Origin: Bradyrhizobium sp. CCGUVB1N3
Lineage (GTDB): Bacteria > Pseudomonadota > Alphaproteobacteria > Rhizobiales > Xanthobacteraceae
Direction: 5' to 3'
Length of the DNA stretch: 64,000 bases
NCBI RefSeq assembly: GCF_024199925.1
Contig: NZ_JANADR010000001.1
Location: 2,976,001-3,040,000 of the forward strand
This document shows, piece after piece, positions 1-9,068 of this stretch. The stretch's first letter is position 1; each line of letters starts with the position of its first letter. Below the pieces are notes generated by a model. The model searched no databases and was not told the origin of the DNA. It worked only from the letters and a program-made list of their open reading frames with translations. The translations under genes and the position numbers were made by a program.

Positions 1-1785
1 GCGCCACTCGGGAATGCCGAGCGTATCTGCCACCGCTTTCACCGCGGGCTCGCGGTCGCCGGAGAGGATTTCGATGCCGATATTGCGCGCCTTCAGCGCC
101 GCGATCACCGTGACCGCATCCGGACGCAGGGCCTGCCGCACTGTAAAGACAAATTTTTCGGCGCCCCTGCTGAAGGCCACGATGGATGCTTCGGGGTCGA
201 GATCGACGCGGCTTCTTGCCAGATCCTCGGCACCGCAGAAGGATGGCCGGCCGAGGCGGACCTCGACACCACCGACGTTCGCGCGCACGCCCTGCCCGGC
301 CTCCTCGACAGCACCGACGATCGGCGACTTGGCACGGGCGGCCTGCGCCACCGCAGCCGCCACGGGATGATGGCTCGACAATGCGAGCTGCCCGGCGAGC
401 GCAAAAATATCGGTGGGGATCGCCGCCGCATTGACCACGTCGAGATCGGGCAGCGTCAGCGTGCCGGTCTTGTCGAAGATGATATGATCGGCCTCCGCCA
501 GCCGTTCGATCGCGTCACCGGCGTTGAGCAGCACGCCGGATTTGAACATCGCGCCCGAGGCCACCGTCTGCACCGTCGGGATCGCGAGTCCGAGCGCACA
601 GGGACAGGTGATGATCAGCACGGCGACGCCGGTGACGATCGCATCATGCCAGCCTGCGCCAGCCAGCACCCAGCCGAGAATGGTGAGGAGCGCGGTCGCA
701 TGCACCACCGGCGCGTAGAGGCGCGAGGCGCGGTCGGCGAGCCGCCGATAGCGCGAGCGTGCCTGGAGCGCATTGTCGAGCAGGCGCGTGATCTCCGCGA
801 GCAGGGTCGCTTCCGACGCGGCCGAGACCCGCACCCGCAAGCTGCCGGAGATATTCATCGAGCCGGCGTAGATCGGCGTACCCTTGTCAGCCGTGACGTA
901 AAGCGTCTCGCCGGTGATCAGGCTCTGATCGATCTCCGAACGACCCTCGATCACGGTGCCGTCGACAGCGCAGCGCTCGCCGGGCCGCAGCAGCACGATG
1001 TCGCCCGGATTGATCGCGGCGACCGGCACCTGCGAGATCTCGTCGGGCCCGACGAACTTTGCCGCGGTCTCGGCCTTCAGCGCCGCCAGATTGCCGGCAA
1101 CCGCACGCGTCCGCCGTCGCATGTTCTGGTCGAGAACGCGCCCGACCAGGAGAAACGTCAGCAGCATGATCGCGGCGTCGAAATAGGCGTGCTCGGCGTG
1201 ATGGATGGTCTCGACCACGGACATGCCGAGCGCGAGGGTCACCCCGATCGAGATCGGGACGTCCATGTTGGTGGTCTTCGCCGACAGCGCGCGCCAGGCC
1301 GAGCGGAAGAACGGCTGGCCGGCATAGGCTGCGGCCGGCAGCGCGATCAGCGCCGACAGCCAGTGGAAGAAATCGCGCTGCTCGGGCAGCATGTCGCTGA
1401 CATTGCCCGACCACACCGGGATCGACAGCATCATCACGTTCATGGTGGCGAAGGCCGCAACGCCGAGGCAACGGAGCAGGAAGCGCGACTCGGCGACCTC
1501 GGTCGCCTCAGCGCTTGCCGTCTCATAAGGATAGGCCTTGTAGCCGAGCTCTTCGAGCCGGTCGATCAAGCGCGCGGGATCGAGCGTACCCTCCTTCCAT
1601 TCCAGCGCGACGCGGCGGTCGGTGAGATTGACCCGCGCCAGCGTCACGTCGGGAATGGCGGAGAGACCGCGCTCGATCTTTGCCATGCAGCCGGCGCAGT
1701 GCACGCCCTCGACGGCGAGATCGATGCGCTGGAGCCCCTCACCCGCGGCACGAACATAATGGGAAAAGTCGCGCGAGACCTGCAT
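1..1785 (-). CDS. fixI: FixI, cation-pumping P-type ATPase of cbb3 oxidase assembly (3' end outside window)
   Basis: Copper-type P1B ATPase that in rhizobia supplies metal to the cbb3 oxidase. I translated it from the ATG whose first base is 1785; 595 codons are open to the window edge, so the C-terminus is missing. Visible motifs are a heavy-metal-binding domain with HCAGCM (Cys30, Cys33), the actuator TGE at about 291-293, the transmembrane CPC at 394-396 (TCPCALGLA) and the phosphorylation motif DKTGT with Asp438. It starts 11 bases after the fixH stop, so it belongs to a fixGHI(S) operon; fixS would lie beyond the edge. The family and gene order make the call nearly certain. Confidence 0.93.
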   Translation of the reverse strand, partial: MQVSRDFSHYVRAAGEGLQRIDLAVEGVHCAGCMAKIERGLSAIPDVTLARVNLTDRRVALEWKEGTLDPARLIDRLEELGYKAYPYETASAEATEVAESRFLLRCLGVAAFATMNVMMLSIPVWSGNVSDMLPEQRDFFHWLSALIALPAAAYAGQPFFRSAWRALSAKTTNMDVPISIGVTLALGMSVVETIHHAEHAYFDAAIMLLTFLLVGRVLDQNMRRRTRAVAGNLAALKAETAAKFVGPDEISQVPVAAINPGDIVLLRPGERCAVDGTVIEGRSEIDQSLITGETLYVTADKGTPIYAGSMNISGSLRVRVSAASEATLLAEITRLLDNALQARSRYRRLADRASRLYAPVVHATALLTILGWVLAGAGWHDAIVTGVAVLIITCPCALGLAIPTVQTVASGAMFKSGVLLNAGDAIERLAEADHIIFDKTGTLTLPDLDVVNAAAIPTDIFALAGQLALSSHHPVAAAVAQAARAKSPIVGAVEEAGQGVRANVGGVEVRLGRPSFCGAEDLARSRVDLDPEASIVAFSRGAEKFVFTVRQALRPDAVTVIAALKARNIGIEILSGDREPAVKAVADTLGIPEWR

Positions 1786-1796
1786 GACGAATTCCT

Positions 1797-2291
1797 TCAG
1801 TTCAGGATCACGCGATTGCGCGACATGAACATGCGCTCGCCGCGCGCATCGCCCTCGAGCACGAGATCCCACTGGCCTGGTGCGACGGCCGCCGCGTTGC
1901 CGCCATAGACGCCGATGCCGGTCTCGGCGAATTCGACGGAAATATCCGCGCGCTTGTCGGTCGGCCGCTCCAGTCGCCCCAGGAATTTCAGGCCGGTGAC
2001 CGGCCGGCCGGTGGCATCGCGAGCCTCGATCCGCACCGTCGCACTGCCATCGGCGCTGCGCTGGATCTTCGCGTCGACCTGCCATTTCCGCTCCGCCTGC
2101 CCCCGCGCCGCAGCGATCTCCTTCTCGTAGGTGAGACCGGCGGCATAAGGGCTGTCGACTTCAGTGCCGGGAAGCGTCGCGATCGCAAGCTTCATCATGG
2201 TGACGTTGACGCCGATCACGACGCCGAAAAACGCGATCAGGATAGCGAGGACCGTGGTGCCGGTCAGTGGCTTCGGTGCGGCGGATGCCAT
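1797..2291 (-). CDS. fixH: FixH, cbb3 oxidase assembly membrane protein
   Basis: Small membrane-anchored protein needed with FixG and FixI to assemble cbb3 oxidase. The ATG at 2291 is preferred because GGAG (2298-2301) stands six bases upstream; an in-frame TTG four codons earlier overlaps that ribosome site. The 164-residue protein has one hydrophobic segment near the N-terminus (about 13-33) and a periplasmic domain rich in the residues typical of the FixH family (for example SPYAAGLTYEKE). It lies 21 bases after fixG and 11 before fixI. Confidence 0.9.
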   Translation of the reverse strand: MASAAPKPLTGTTVLAILIAFFGVVIGVNVTMMKLAIATLPGTEVDSPYAAGLTYEKEIAAARGQAERKWQVDAKIQRSADGSATVRIEARDATGRPVTGLKFLGRLERPTDKRADISVEFAETGIGVYGGNAAAVAPGQWDLVLEGDARGERMFMSRNRVILN

Positions 2292-2312
2292 GGCGAACTC
2301 CAAACGATGCTC

Positions 2313-3779
2313 TCAGGGCGCGACGAAATTGTCGGTGGCGGAGGCGGCCTCGCCGAGCCCGATATCGGTGACGTGGAAATGAACCGGGATCGATTTCTCC
2401 GGATTGCTTTCGGCCGGCGCCGTCACGAGCAGCCGCAATTCCGCGGTCTGGTCGCGGCCGATCACGATCATCGGCCGGTCCGGCGTCACGGAATCGACGC
2501 CGACGACGTGGACCGTCGCATTCACCGGCCCGTCGACGTCGATGGCGATCACGCGGTCGAAGCCGCGCTTGTTGAGCAGGCGGACGGTATAGGCGTTGCG
2601 GATCGAGCCGTCGCTGAGCCTGACCGCAACGGGGTTGCGGTCGTGCAGCACGTTGACGTCGAGCAGGCTGCGGGTCAGCAGCGCATAGAGCATGATGCCG
2701 CCGACGGCCGCAATCATCGCGCTGTAGATGATGGTGCGGGGCCGCACGATGCGGTAGATCGGCGGCTTGCCTTCCTGGCGGCGCTGGATGTTGATGTCGT
2801 TGTCATAGGCGATCAGGCGGGTTGGCCGCCCGATCTTCTTCATCACGGTGTCGCAGGCGTCGATGCACAGGCCGCACTGGATGCATTCGAGCTGCGGTCC
2901 GTTGCGGATGTCGATGCCGGTCGGACAGACCGCGACGCACTGGTAGCAGTCGACGCAGTCGCCGACCTGCTCGCCGAGCGCGCGCAGCTCGGCGGCCTTC
3001 TTGACCGACGTGCGCTTCTCGCCGCGGTCGTAGCGGTAGGTGACGTTGAGCGCCCATTCGTCGGTGAGCGCGGCCTGGATGCGCGGCCACGGGCACATAT
3101 AGGTGCAGACCTGCTCGCGCATGTAGCCGGCAAGCACATAGGTCGTCGCGGTGAGGATGCCGATCCAGATATAGGCGATCATCGGCGCCTGAAACGTGAT
3201 GAGCTGCTTCACCAGTGTCGGCGCATCGTTGAAGTAGAGCACCCACGCACCGCCGGTCCACCAGGCGATCAGGAGCCAGATCGAATGCTTGAGCACGATC
3301 TCGGAGATGCGCTCGAGCTTCATCGGGTCGGAAGACTTGTCCTTCTTCATGCGCTCGCGCCGGTCGCCTTCGATCAGGCGCTCGACCGCATAGAACAGGT
3401 CGGTCCAGACGGTCTGCGGACAGAGATAGCCGCACCACAGGCGGCCGCCGATGGAGTTCATCAAGAATAGCGCCACCGCGGCGACGATCAGAAGGCCGGT
3501 GAAGTAGTAGACCTCCTGCGGCCACAGCTCGATGAAGAAGAAATAGAAGCGGCTGTTGGGCAGGTCGATCAGCACCGCCTGGTTCGGCGCGCCGAGGCCG
3601 CGATTCCAGCGCACGAAGGGCAGGAAGTAGTAGACGCCGAGGCAGAACGCCATCAGCCCCCATTTGATGCGGCGGAACGTGCCCGAGACGCTCTGGGGGT
3701 AGACTTTCTTGCGGGACGCGTAGAGCGGCCCGTAATCGTCGTCTGAGGTGAGCTCGTTGGGGTTCACGGCCGTGTTCAT
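2313..3779 (-). CDS. fixG: FixG/CcoG, membrane ferredoxin-like cbb3 assembly protein
   Basis: Membrane-bound iron-sulfur protein of the CcoG family, thought to reduce copper during cbb3 oxidase maturation. The 488 residues contain several membrane spans, cysteine pairs at WCGYLCPQ (116-122) and CTYMCP (225-230), and two 4Fe-4S motifs: Cys275/278/281/285 and Cys299/302/305/309. The C-terminal third is an Ig-like periplasmic domain. It is the first gene of the fixGHI operon and is preceded by its own FixK-type box 56 bases upstream of the ATG. No part looks damaged. Confidence 0.95.
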   Translation of the reverse strand: MNTAVNPNELTSDDDYGPLYASRKKVYPQSVSGTFRRIKWGLMAFCLGVYYFLPFVRWNRGLGAPNQAVLIDLPNSRFYFFFIELWPQEVYYFTGLLIVAAVALFLMNSIGGRLWCGYLCPQTVWTDLFYAVERLIEGDRRERMKKDKSSDPMKLERISEIVLKHSIWLLIAWWTGGAWVLYFNDAPTLVKQLITFQAPMIAYIWIGILTATTYVLAGYMREQVCTYMCPWPRIQAALTDEWALNVTYRYDRGEKRTSVKKAAELRALGEQVGDCVDCYQCVAVCPTGIDIRNGPQLECIQCGLCIDACDTVMKKIGRPTRLIAYDNDINIQRRQEGKPPIYRIVRPRTIIYSAMIAAVGGIMLYALLTRSLLDVNVLHDRNPVAVRLSDGSIRNAYTVRLLNKRGFDRVIAIDVDGPVNATVHVVGVDSVTPDRPMIVIGRDQTAELRLLVTAPAESNPEKSIPVHFHVTDIGLGEAASATDNFVAP

Positions 3780-3835
3780 CGCTGGAAACGTCTCGACAGG
3801 TACGATCTAACCTAGAGCGAACGCCGGCTGGCCAG

Positions 3836-3849
3836 TTGATCCAGCTCAA
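3836..3849 (-). promoter_or_regulatory. FixK/FNR-type box upstream of fixG
   Basis: The + strand reads TTGATCCAGCTCAA, which fits TTGA-N6-TCAA, the site of FixK2-type regulators. It lies exactly 56 bases before the fixG ATG, the same distance as the box before fixN. A class II geometry (site centred at -41.5) would give a leader of about 22 bases. Confidence 0.8.
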
Positions 3850-3892
3850 GCGGGGGCACGTTTTTCACCGCCCCCGCCGGTCGCTGCCCTGG

Positions 3893-4765
3893 TTACTTGC
3901 CGCCGCCGAGCGAGTGGACGTAGACCGCCATCGCCTTGAGGGTGGCGGGGTCAAGCCGTCCGTCCCACGCCGGCATGACACCGGAGCGGCCCTGGCTGAT
4001 GGTCTCGATCAGGGTCGCCTCGTCCGAGCCGTAGAGCCAGATCTTGTCGGTCAAATTGGGTGCGCCCATCTCCTGATTGCCCTTGCCGCCGTCGCCATGG
4101 CAGGCGACGCAATTCTCAGTGAAGATCTTTTCCCCCTTGGCCGCGTCAAAGCCCTGCCGGGTCGGCAGGCCCGACAGCGAGCGGACGTAGTTGGCCACCG
4201 TGACGATCTCGTCGGGCTTCAAGACGCCGTCCTTGCCGAAGGCGAGCATCTGGCCCTCATGGGTCTTGGCGTGACCGGACCGCGCGCCGAACTGGATGGT
4301 CTGCATGATCTGTTCGAGCGTGCCGCCCCACAGCCAGTCGTCGTCATTGAGGTTCGGGAAGCCCTTTGCGCCGGCGGCGCCGCTGCCGTGGCACGGCGCG
4401 CAATTGTCGCCAAATACGACCCTGCCCTTGGCACGCGCGAGCGCCAGCAGCGCCGGATCCTTCTCGATGTCGGCGAGCGGGGCCGCCGCCAGCGCCGCCA
4501 TCTTCTCGCCGCGGGCGGCCTCGAGATTGGCGAGTTCCACCGCGAGGCTGGCGCGCGTTGAATAGCCGAACAGACCGGTGGTGTTGCTCGAGATCAGCGG
4601 CCAGGCCGGATAGACGATCCAGTAGCCGATCGCCCATATGATGGTGAGGTAGAAGGTTATCAACCACCACCGCGGCAGCGGCGTGTTCAGCTCCTTGATG
4701 CCATCCCATTCGTGTCCGGTTGTAGTCCTGCCGGAGACACTGTCGATTTCACCGTGGTCGGTCAT
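3893..4765 (-). CDS. fixP: FixP, cbb3 oxidase subunit III, diheme cytochrome c
   Basis: Membrane-anchored diheme cytochrome c that passes electrons to the cbb3 oxidase core. The 290-residue protein has an N-terminal membrane span (about 33-55) and two c-heme sites: CAPCH at 122-126 and CVACH at 219-223. The length fits the rhizobial family. It starts six bases after the fixQ stop and ends the fixNOQP operon; the following gap carries the FixK box of fixG. Confidence 0.95.
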   Translation of the reverse strand: MTDHGEIDSVSGRTTTGHEWDGIKELNTPLPRWWLITFYLTIIWAIGYWIVYPAWPLISSNTTGLFGYSTRASLAVELANLEAARGEKMAALAAAPLADIEKDPALLALARAKGRVVFGDNCAPCHGSGAAGAKGFPNLNDDDWLWGGTLEQIMQTIQFGARSGHAKTHEGQMLAFGKDGVLKPDEIVTVANYVRSLSGLPTRQGFDAAKGEKIFTENCVACHGDGGKGNQEMGAPNLTDKIWLYGSDEATLIETISQGRSGVMPAWDGRLDPATLKAMAVYVHSLGGGK

Positions 4766-4771
4766 GATCCC

Positions 4772-4936
4772 TTACTCCTCGCGCAATGGCAGTCGCGCTG
4801 CTTCGTCGAAAGCGGCCTTGTTGCGCGGCCAGAATGCATAGGCGACGATCGCGAGGAAAATCGCGACGAAGACCGGCGTCCAGATCGTCGTCACGAGATC
4901 GGACGCAAGGTTATGGACTGTCAGAATTGCTTTCAT
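4772..4936 (-). CDS. fixQ: FixQ, small cbb3 oxidase subunit
   Basis: A 54-residue protein with one membrane helix (about residues 17-35) and the typical end of the CcoQ/FixQ family, AFDEAARLPLREE. CcoQ stabilises the link between the CcoP subunit and the core. The ATG at 4936 gives a protein exactly filling the space between fixO (13 bases) and fixP (6 bases). Confidence 0.92.
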   Translation of the reverse strand: MKAILTVHNLASDLVTTIWTPVFVAIFLAIVAYAFWPRNKAAFDEAARLPLREE

Positions 4937-4949
4937 CGTTCATGCCTTC

Positions 4950-5684
4950 TCAGCGGAGATTGGCTTTCTCGTTGTAGAGCTTGAAGTCGACGAGCGTGCC
5001 GAGCATCTGCAAATAGGCGATCAGCGCGTCCATCTCGGTCGGAGTGCCCGGCTTGCCGTCGAAGTTGCGTACCACCGCCTTGGCGTAGCGCTTGGTGAAG
5101 GCGTCGCTGCCGGCATTGTCCGGATCGGCCTGCGCCTTCATGTCGTTGGCCGCATTGGCGATCTGGTCGTCGCTGTAGGGCACGCCGACGGCCTTGAGGG
5201 TGCGCATGTGATCGGCAATCGTGGCGGGATCGACTTCATTCTCGCCCAGGAACGGATAGCCCGGCATCACCGACTGCGGCACGATGGCGCGCGGGTTGGT
5301 CAGATGGGTCACGTGCCAGTCGTCGGAATATTTTGCACCGACGCGGGCAAGATCGGGACCGGTGCGCTTGGAGCCCCACTGGAACGGGTGGTCGTACATG
5401 CTCTCGGCGGCGAGCGAGAAGTGACCGTAGCGCTCGACCTCGTCGCGCAGGGGACGGATCATCTGCGAGTGGCAGAGATAGCAGCCCTCGCGGACGTAGA
5501 TGTTGCGGCCGGCGAGCTCGAGCGGCGTGTAGGGCCGCACGCCGTCGACCACCTCGATCGTGCTCTTGAGGTAGAACAGCGGCGCGATCTCGACGAGACC
5601 GCCGATCGAGATCACCAGCAGGATGCCGACGACCAGGATGATCGAGTTCTTTTCGAAGATTTGGTGTCGAGTCCAGAAAGACAT
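4950..5684 (-). CDS. fixO: FixO, cbb3 oxidase subunit II, monoheme cytochrome c
   Basis: Monoheme membrane cytochrome c of the cbb3 oxidase. The ATG at 5684 was chosen over one five codons upstream because GGAG stands seven bases before it and the protein then begins MSFWTRHQ. The 244 residues have one N-terminal membrane helix and one heme motif, CYLCH, followed by SQM. It starts 11 bases after the fixN stop. Confidence 0.95.
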   Translation of the reverse strand: MSFWTRHQIFEKNSIILVVGILLVISIGGLVEIAPLFYLKSTIEVVDGVRPYTPLELAGRNIYVREGCYLCHSQMIRPLRDEVERYGHFSLAAESMYDHPFQWGSKRTGPDLARVGAKYSDDWHVTHLTNPRAIVPQSVMPGYPFLGENEVDPATIADHMRTLKAVGVPYSDDQIANAANDMKAQADPDNAGSDAFTKRYAKAVVRNFDGKPGTPTEMDALIAYLQMLGTLVDFKLYNEKANLR

Positions 5685-5695
5685 TGTCGAACTCC

Positions 5696-7345
5696 TCATT
5701 CCGCCGGCTGAAGAGCGACGGGCATCTGCACTTCCGCCTCACCGACGCGCACGGTCATCCAGAGATTGTAGGCCATGATCAGCGCGCCGATCAGGAACAG
5801 CCCGCCGCCGGCGGCACGGATGATGTAGAAGGGATGCATCGCTTCCACGGTCTCGATGAAGGAATATTCGAGGAAGCCGAGCGAGGTGTAGGCGCGCCAC
5901 ATCAGGCCCTGGAGGATGCCGGACACCCACATCGCCGAGATGTAGAGGACGATGCCGAGCGTCGCGATCCAGAAGTGCCAGTTGACGAGCTTGAGGCTGT
6001 AGAGGCCCTTGCGATTCCACGCCCACGGCACCAGGCAATACAACGCGCCGAACGAGACGAATCCGACCCAGCCGAGCGCACCGGAATGCACGTGGCCGAT
6101 GGTCCAGTCGGTGTAGTGGCTGAGCGAGTTGACGACCTTGATCGACATCATCGGGCCTTCGAAGGTCGACATGCCGTAGAAGGCGACGGAGACCACGAGC
6201 ATGCGCAGCACGGGGTCGGTGCGCAGCTTGTCCCAGGCCCCCGACAGCGTCATCAGGCCGTTGATCATGCCGCCCCACGAGGGCATCCACAGCATGATCG
6301 AGAAAGTCATGCCGAGCGTCTGCGTCCAGTCCGGCAGCGCAGTGTAGTGCAGATGGTGCGGGCCGGCCCAGATGTAGAGAAAGATCAGCGACCAGAAGTG
6401 GATGATCGAGAGCCGGTAGGAATAGACCGGCCGCTCGGCGCGTTTGGGGATGAAGTAATACATGATGGCGAGGAAGCCGGCGGTCAGGAAGAAGCCAACC
6501 GCGTTGTGGCCGTACCACCACTGGAACATCGCATCCTGGACGCCGGCCCAGGCGACGTAGGACTTGGAACCGAACACCGATACCGGCAGCGCAGGATTGT
6601 TGCCGAGATGCAGGACGGCGATCGTCACGATGAAGGCGAGATAGAACCAGTTCGCGACGAAGATGTGCGGTTCCTTGCGCTTGATCACCGTCACGAGGAA
6701 GACGAGCAGATAGACCACCCAGACGATGGTCAGCCAGAGGTCCGCATACCATTCTGGCTCGGCATATTCCTTGGACTGGGTGACGCCGAGCAGATAGCCG
6801 GTGCCGGCGACCAGAATGAAGAAGTTGTAACCGACCACGACGAACCAGGGCGCGAGATCGCCGGCAAGGCGCACGCGGCACGACTTCTGCACGACGTAGA
6901 ATGAGGATGCGATCAGCACGTTGCCGCCGAAGGCGAAGATCACCGCCGAGGTGTGCAGCGGACGCAGGCGGCCGAAACTCGTCCAGGGCAGATCGAAGTT
7001 GAGCGCGGGCCAGGCCAGCTGCGAGGCGATGATCAGGCCGACCAGGAAGCCGGCGATGCCCCAGAACATCGACATGAAGGCGGAGAACTTGATCGGCCCC
7101 ATATTGTAGTTGGGCCGTCCGTTGATTTCCGCGGGCGGCAGCGCCGCCGGGCGCTCGAAGTAGCGGTTGAGAATGACGAAGACCGCCGCGACGCTCGCCG
7201 CAGCGCTCAGCGAGGCATGGAAGGCGAAGGGCGCATCGAGCGCCTTGGCGGCTGCGATCACGCATAGAAAGGCGCTGACCGCGAACACCACCGCCAGGCC
7301 GCTTTCACCGATGGTCATGGATTTGGAACTGGAGGTCTGGCTCAT
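5696..7345 (-). CDS. fixN: FixN, catalytic subunit I of cbb3 cytochrome oxidase
   Basis: Heme-copper oxidase core that reduces oxygen with high affinity and pumps protons; it supports respiration at very low oxygen. The 549-residue protein has about 13-14 membrane helices and the expected metal ligands: RPLHTSA (low-spin heme), WWYGHNAV and AGPHHLH (CuB) and GHVHSG (heme ligands). It is the first gene of fixNOQP and has a perfect TTGAT-N4-ATCAA box upstream, so it is expected to be switched on by FixK2 under microaerobic conditions. Confidence 0.97.
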   Translation of the reverse strand: MSQTSSSKSMTIGESGLAVVFAVSAFLCVIAAAKALDAPFAFHASLSAAASVAAVFVILNRYFERPAALPPAEINGRPNYNMGPIKFSAFMSMFWGIAGFLVGLIIASQLAWPALNFDLPWTSFGRLRPLHTSAVIFAFGGNVLIASSFYVVQKSCRVRLAGDLAPWFVVVGYNFFILVAGTGYLLGVTQSKEYAEPEWYADLWLTIVWVVYLLVFLVTVIKRKEPHIFVANWFYLAFIVTIAVLHLGNNPALPVSVFGSKSYVAWAGVQDAMFQWWYGHNAVGFFLTAGFLAIMYYFIPKRAERPVYSYRLSIIHFWSLIFLYIWAGPHHLHYTALPDWTQTLGMTFSIMLWMPSWGGMINGLMTLSGAWDKLRTDPVLRMLVVSVAFYGMSTFEGPMMSIKVVNSLSHYTDWTIGHVHSGALGWVGFVSFGALYCLVPWAWNRKGLYSLKLVNWHFWIATLGIVLYISAMWVSGILQGLMWRAYTSLGFLEYSFIETVEAMHPFYIIRAAGGGLFLIGALIMAYNLWMTVRVGEAEVQMPVALQPAE

Positions 7346-7401
7346 GCGGATTCTCTCTGAAAGAACACGCAGCCAGAAACCATATTCATGCTCGCGGGGA
7401 A

Positions 7402-7415
7402 TTGATTGAAATCAA
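7402..7415 (-). promoter_or_regulatory. Perfect FixK/FNR box upstream of fixN
   Basis: TTGATTGAAATCAA is a perfect TTGAT-N4-ATCAA palindrome, 56 bases before the fixN ATG. If the site is centred at -41.5, transcription would begin near 7367. The rest of the 214-base gap to the CBS gene shows nothing else that I can support. Confidence 0.9.
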
Positions 7416-7559
7416 GATAGCCGGATTTCCGGGGCTCCCGATCGAAAGGACATCGGGATGCGATATCAGACGTTTACGCGGGTTTTGCGCGCGCACCGCT
7501 GGCCGCGCCTCCGGCAAATCACGGAGCGGGTCTGTCGCAAAAATGAGCCAGCCGAAGCG

Positions 7560-7985
7560 CTAGTCGCGCGAGGTCGCCTTGAGCGCGGTGATGACGTCCT
7601 CCCGCGCGATGATGCCGACGAGCTTTTGCGCGCCGTCGAGCACGATGATGCTGCGGATCCGGTGCTCGACCATGAGCTGGAGCACGCGGGTCAGGCGCGT
7701 GTCCGGGCGGACGTAGATGAACTCCGGCGTCATGACGTCGCCGACCTTGCGATTCATCAGATCCAGATAGCGCGGCACCATCTGGCTCGGCGTGAATGCG
7801 AAGCACTTCAAAATGTCGAACTTGGTGACGATGCCGACGACCTGCCCGTCCTCCTCGACCGGATAGCCGTTGAAGTCGTCGCGCTCGAACATCTCGCTGA
7901 GCTCGAGCATGTTGAGGTCGCGCACCACGGTCTTGACGTTGCGCGTCATGTAGCCGTCGGTGGTCTGTTCAAGGAATCTGTACAC
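7560..7985 (-). CDS. Tandem CBS-domain protein
   Basis: A 141-residue soluble protein made of two CBS repeats (about 10-65 and 75-135), each with the pattern MTRNV...VEEDGQVVGIVT or MTPEF...VLDGAQKLVGIIARED. CBS pairs usually sense adenine nucleotides; no enzyme domain is attached here. The GTG at 7985 is the likely start because GAGGA lies a few bases upstream. It follows the stress protein by 33 bases, so both probably share a transcript controlled by the FixK-like site at 8912. Confidence 0.8.
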   Translation of the reverse strand: MYRFLEQTTDGYMTRNVKTVVRDLNMLELSEMFERDDFNGYPVEEDGQVVGIVTKFDILKCFAFTPSQMVPRYLDLMNRKVGDVMTPEFIYVRPDTRLTRVLQLMVEHRIRSIIVLDGAQKLVGIIAREDVITALKATSRD

Positions 7986-8018
7986 GGCGCGTCCTCATTG
8001 TGTTTCAGTCAGCCGATG

Positions 8019-8852
8019 TCAGTGCGACAGCAGCACGCAGCGGGCTGACTGGGTGAGCAGATATTGCGTGACGCCGCCGAGGATCAATTCGCGGACCCGC
8101 GAATGGCCGTAGGCGCCGGCCACGATTAGGCCGGCTCCGACGTCGGCGGCCACCTTACCCAGATGGTCAGCCGCACTTTCGTTCCGGCCGGCTTCCGACA
8201 CCCGGGCGGTTGCCGTGACGCCATGGCGGGCGAGCCAGGCGACGACGTCGGTGACGGAGGCCAGCACCGCCGGGCGATCGTCATCCGGCTCGGGGATGGC
8301 GACGATCGTAATCTCCCTCGCCTTGCGCAGCAGCGGCAGAGAATCGGCGACCGCGCGCCGGGCCTCCGGCGCATCCTTCCAGGCCACCAGCACGTTGCGC
8401 AGATCGAGCCAGTTGACGCCGTCGGGCACGACCAGCAGCGGACGGCCGGCCTGCATCACCAGATCCTTGGGGCTGGCAAGCGAGAAGGCGTCCGAGAAGG
8501 CCGGGCTTTGCCCGCCGCTGACGATGATGTCGGCGCAGCGCGCCTGCTGCAGCGCGTAACGCGCCGGGAAATCGACCGCGCCGCGCCACTCGACGTGCCC
8601 GCCGCGATTCCTCGTCGCGGCTCGGAATTGTCCCTCGAGCTCCGCAAGGCGCCGCCGGACCGAGGCCTCGCCCTGGTCGATCACGCGCTGGGCCTCGGCA
8701 CCGTCGGTGAAATAGAGCGGCGGCGCGAACTGCACCGCCGCAACTCCGACGATCGCCGCCTCGAAACGCTCCGCGAGCTCGCCCGCGACCTGAAGCCTCG
8801 CCTCATTGGGCTGACCAAGCGCCAGGCTGACCATGACGGTCGCGTATGTCAT
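8019..8852 (-). CDS. Tandem universal stress protein (UspA family)
   Basis: A 277-residue protein with two Usp folds (about 1-145 and 150-277). The second keeps the nucleotide-binding pattern near the C-terminus (GAYGHSRVRELILGG then VT). The first half is less conserved. GGGAGG stands seven bases before the ATG. Such proteins are commonly induced at low oxygen in FixK/FNR regulons. It is divergent from fixL and upstream of the CBS gene. Confidence 0.82.
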   Translation of the reverse strand: MTYATVMVSLALGQPNEARLQVAGELAERFEAAIVGVAAVQFAPPLYFTDGAEAQRVIDQGEASVRRRLAELEGQFRAATRNRGGHVEWRGAVDFPARYALQQARCADIIVSGGQSPAFSDAFSLASPKDLVMQAGRPLLVVPDGVNWLDLRNVLVAWKDAPEARRAVADSLPLLRKAREITIVAIPEPDDDRPAVLASVTDVVAWLARHGVTATARVSEAGRNESAADHLGKVAADVGAGLIVAGAYGHSRVRELILGGVTQYLLTQSARCVLLSH

Positions 8853-8911
8853 TCCTTGCCTCCCGAACCTGCGGATGTTGGCTATGCTAGGCCAGCCGCG
8901 GCGGGAGCGGG

Positions 8912-8925
8912 ATGAGATAGATCAA
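8912..8925 (-). promoter_or_regulatory. FixK-like box upstream of the stress-protein/CBS pair
   Basis: On the - strand the site reads TTGATCTATCTCAT, seven of the eight fixed bases of TTGA-N6-TCAA. It lies 59 bases before the stress-protein ATG, close to the 56-base spacing of the fixN and fixG boxes. Confidence 0.55.
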
Positions 8926-9068
8926 GCCGACAAGAGCTCCGGACCGTGGCCGGCCTGCTCGCCCTGTCGCGGGGCATCCGATCGCCGAACTTGCCTCCGG
9001 GGCAGCCATGGGCGAAATTGCGGTCGCGGAACCGCGCCCCGGACCCACCACGCAAGGATGGAAGCAAA

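Noticed and set aside
367..1908. Long + strand open frame opposite fixI
   Set aside because: It is rich in Arg/His/Gly without any domain; the - strand encodes clear P-type ATPase motifs.
8946..9068. N-terminal extension of FixL from a GTG at 8946
   Set aside because: It would shift the known heme and phospho-histidine numbers by 41 and overlaps the divergent promoter region; the 505-residue form fits.
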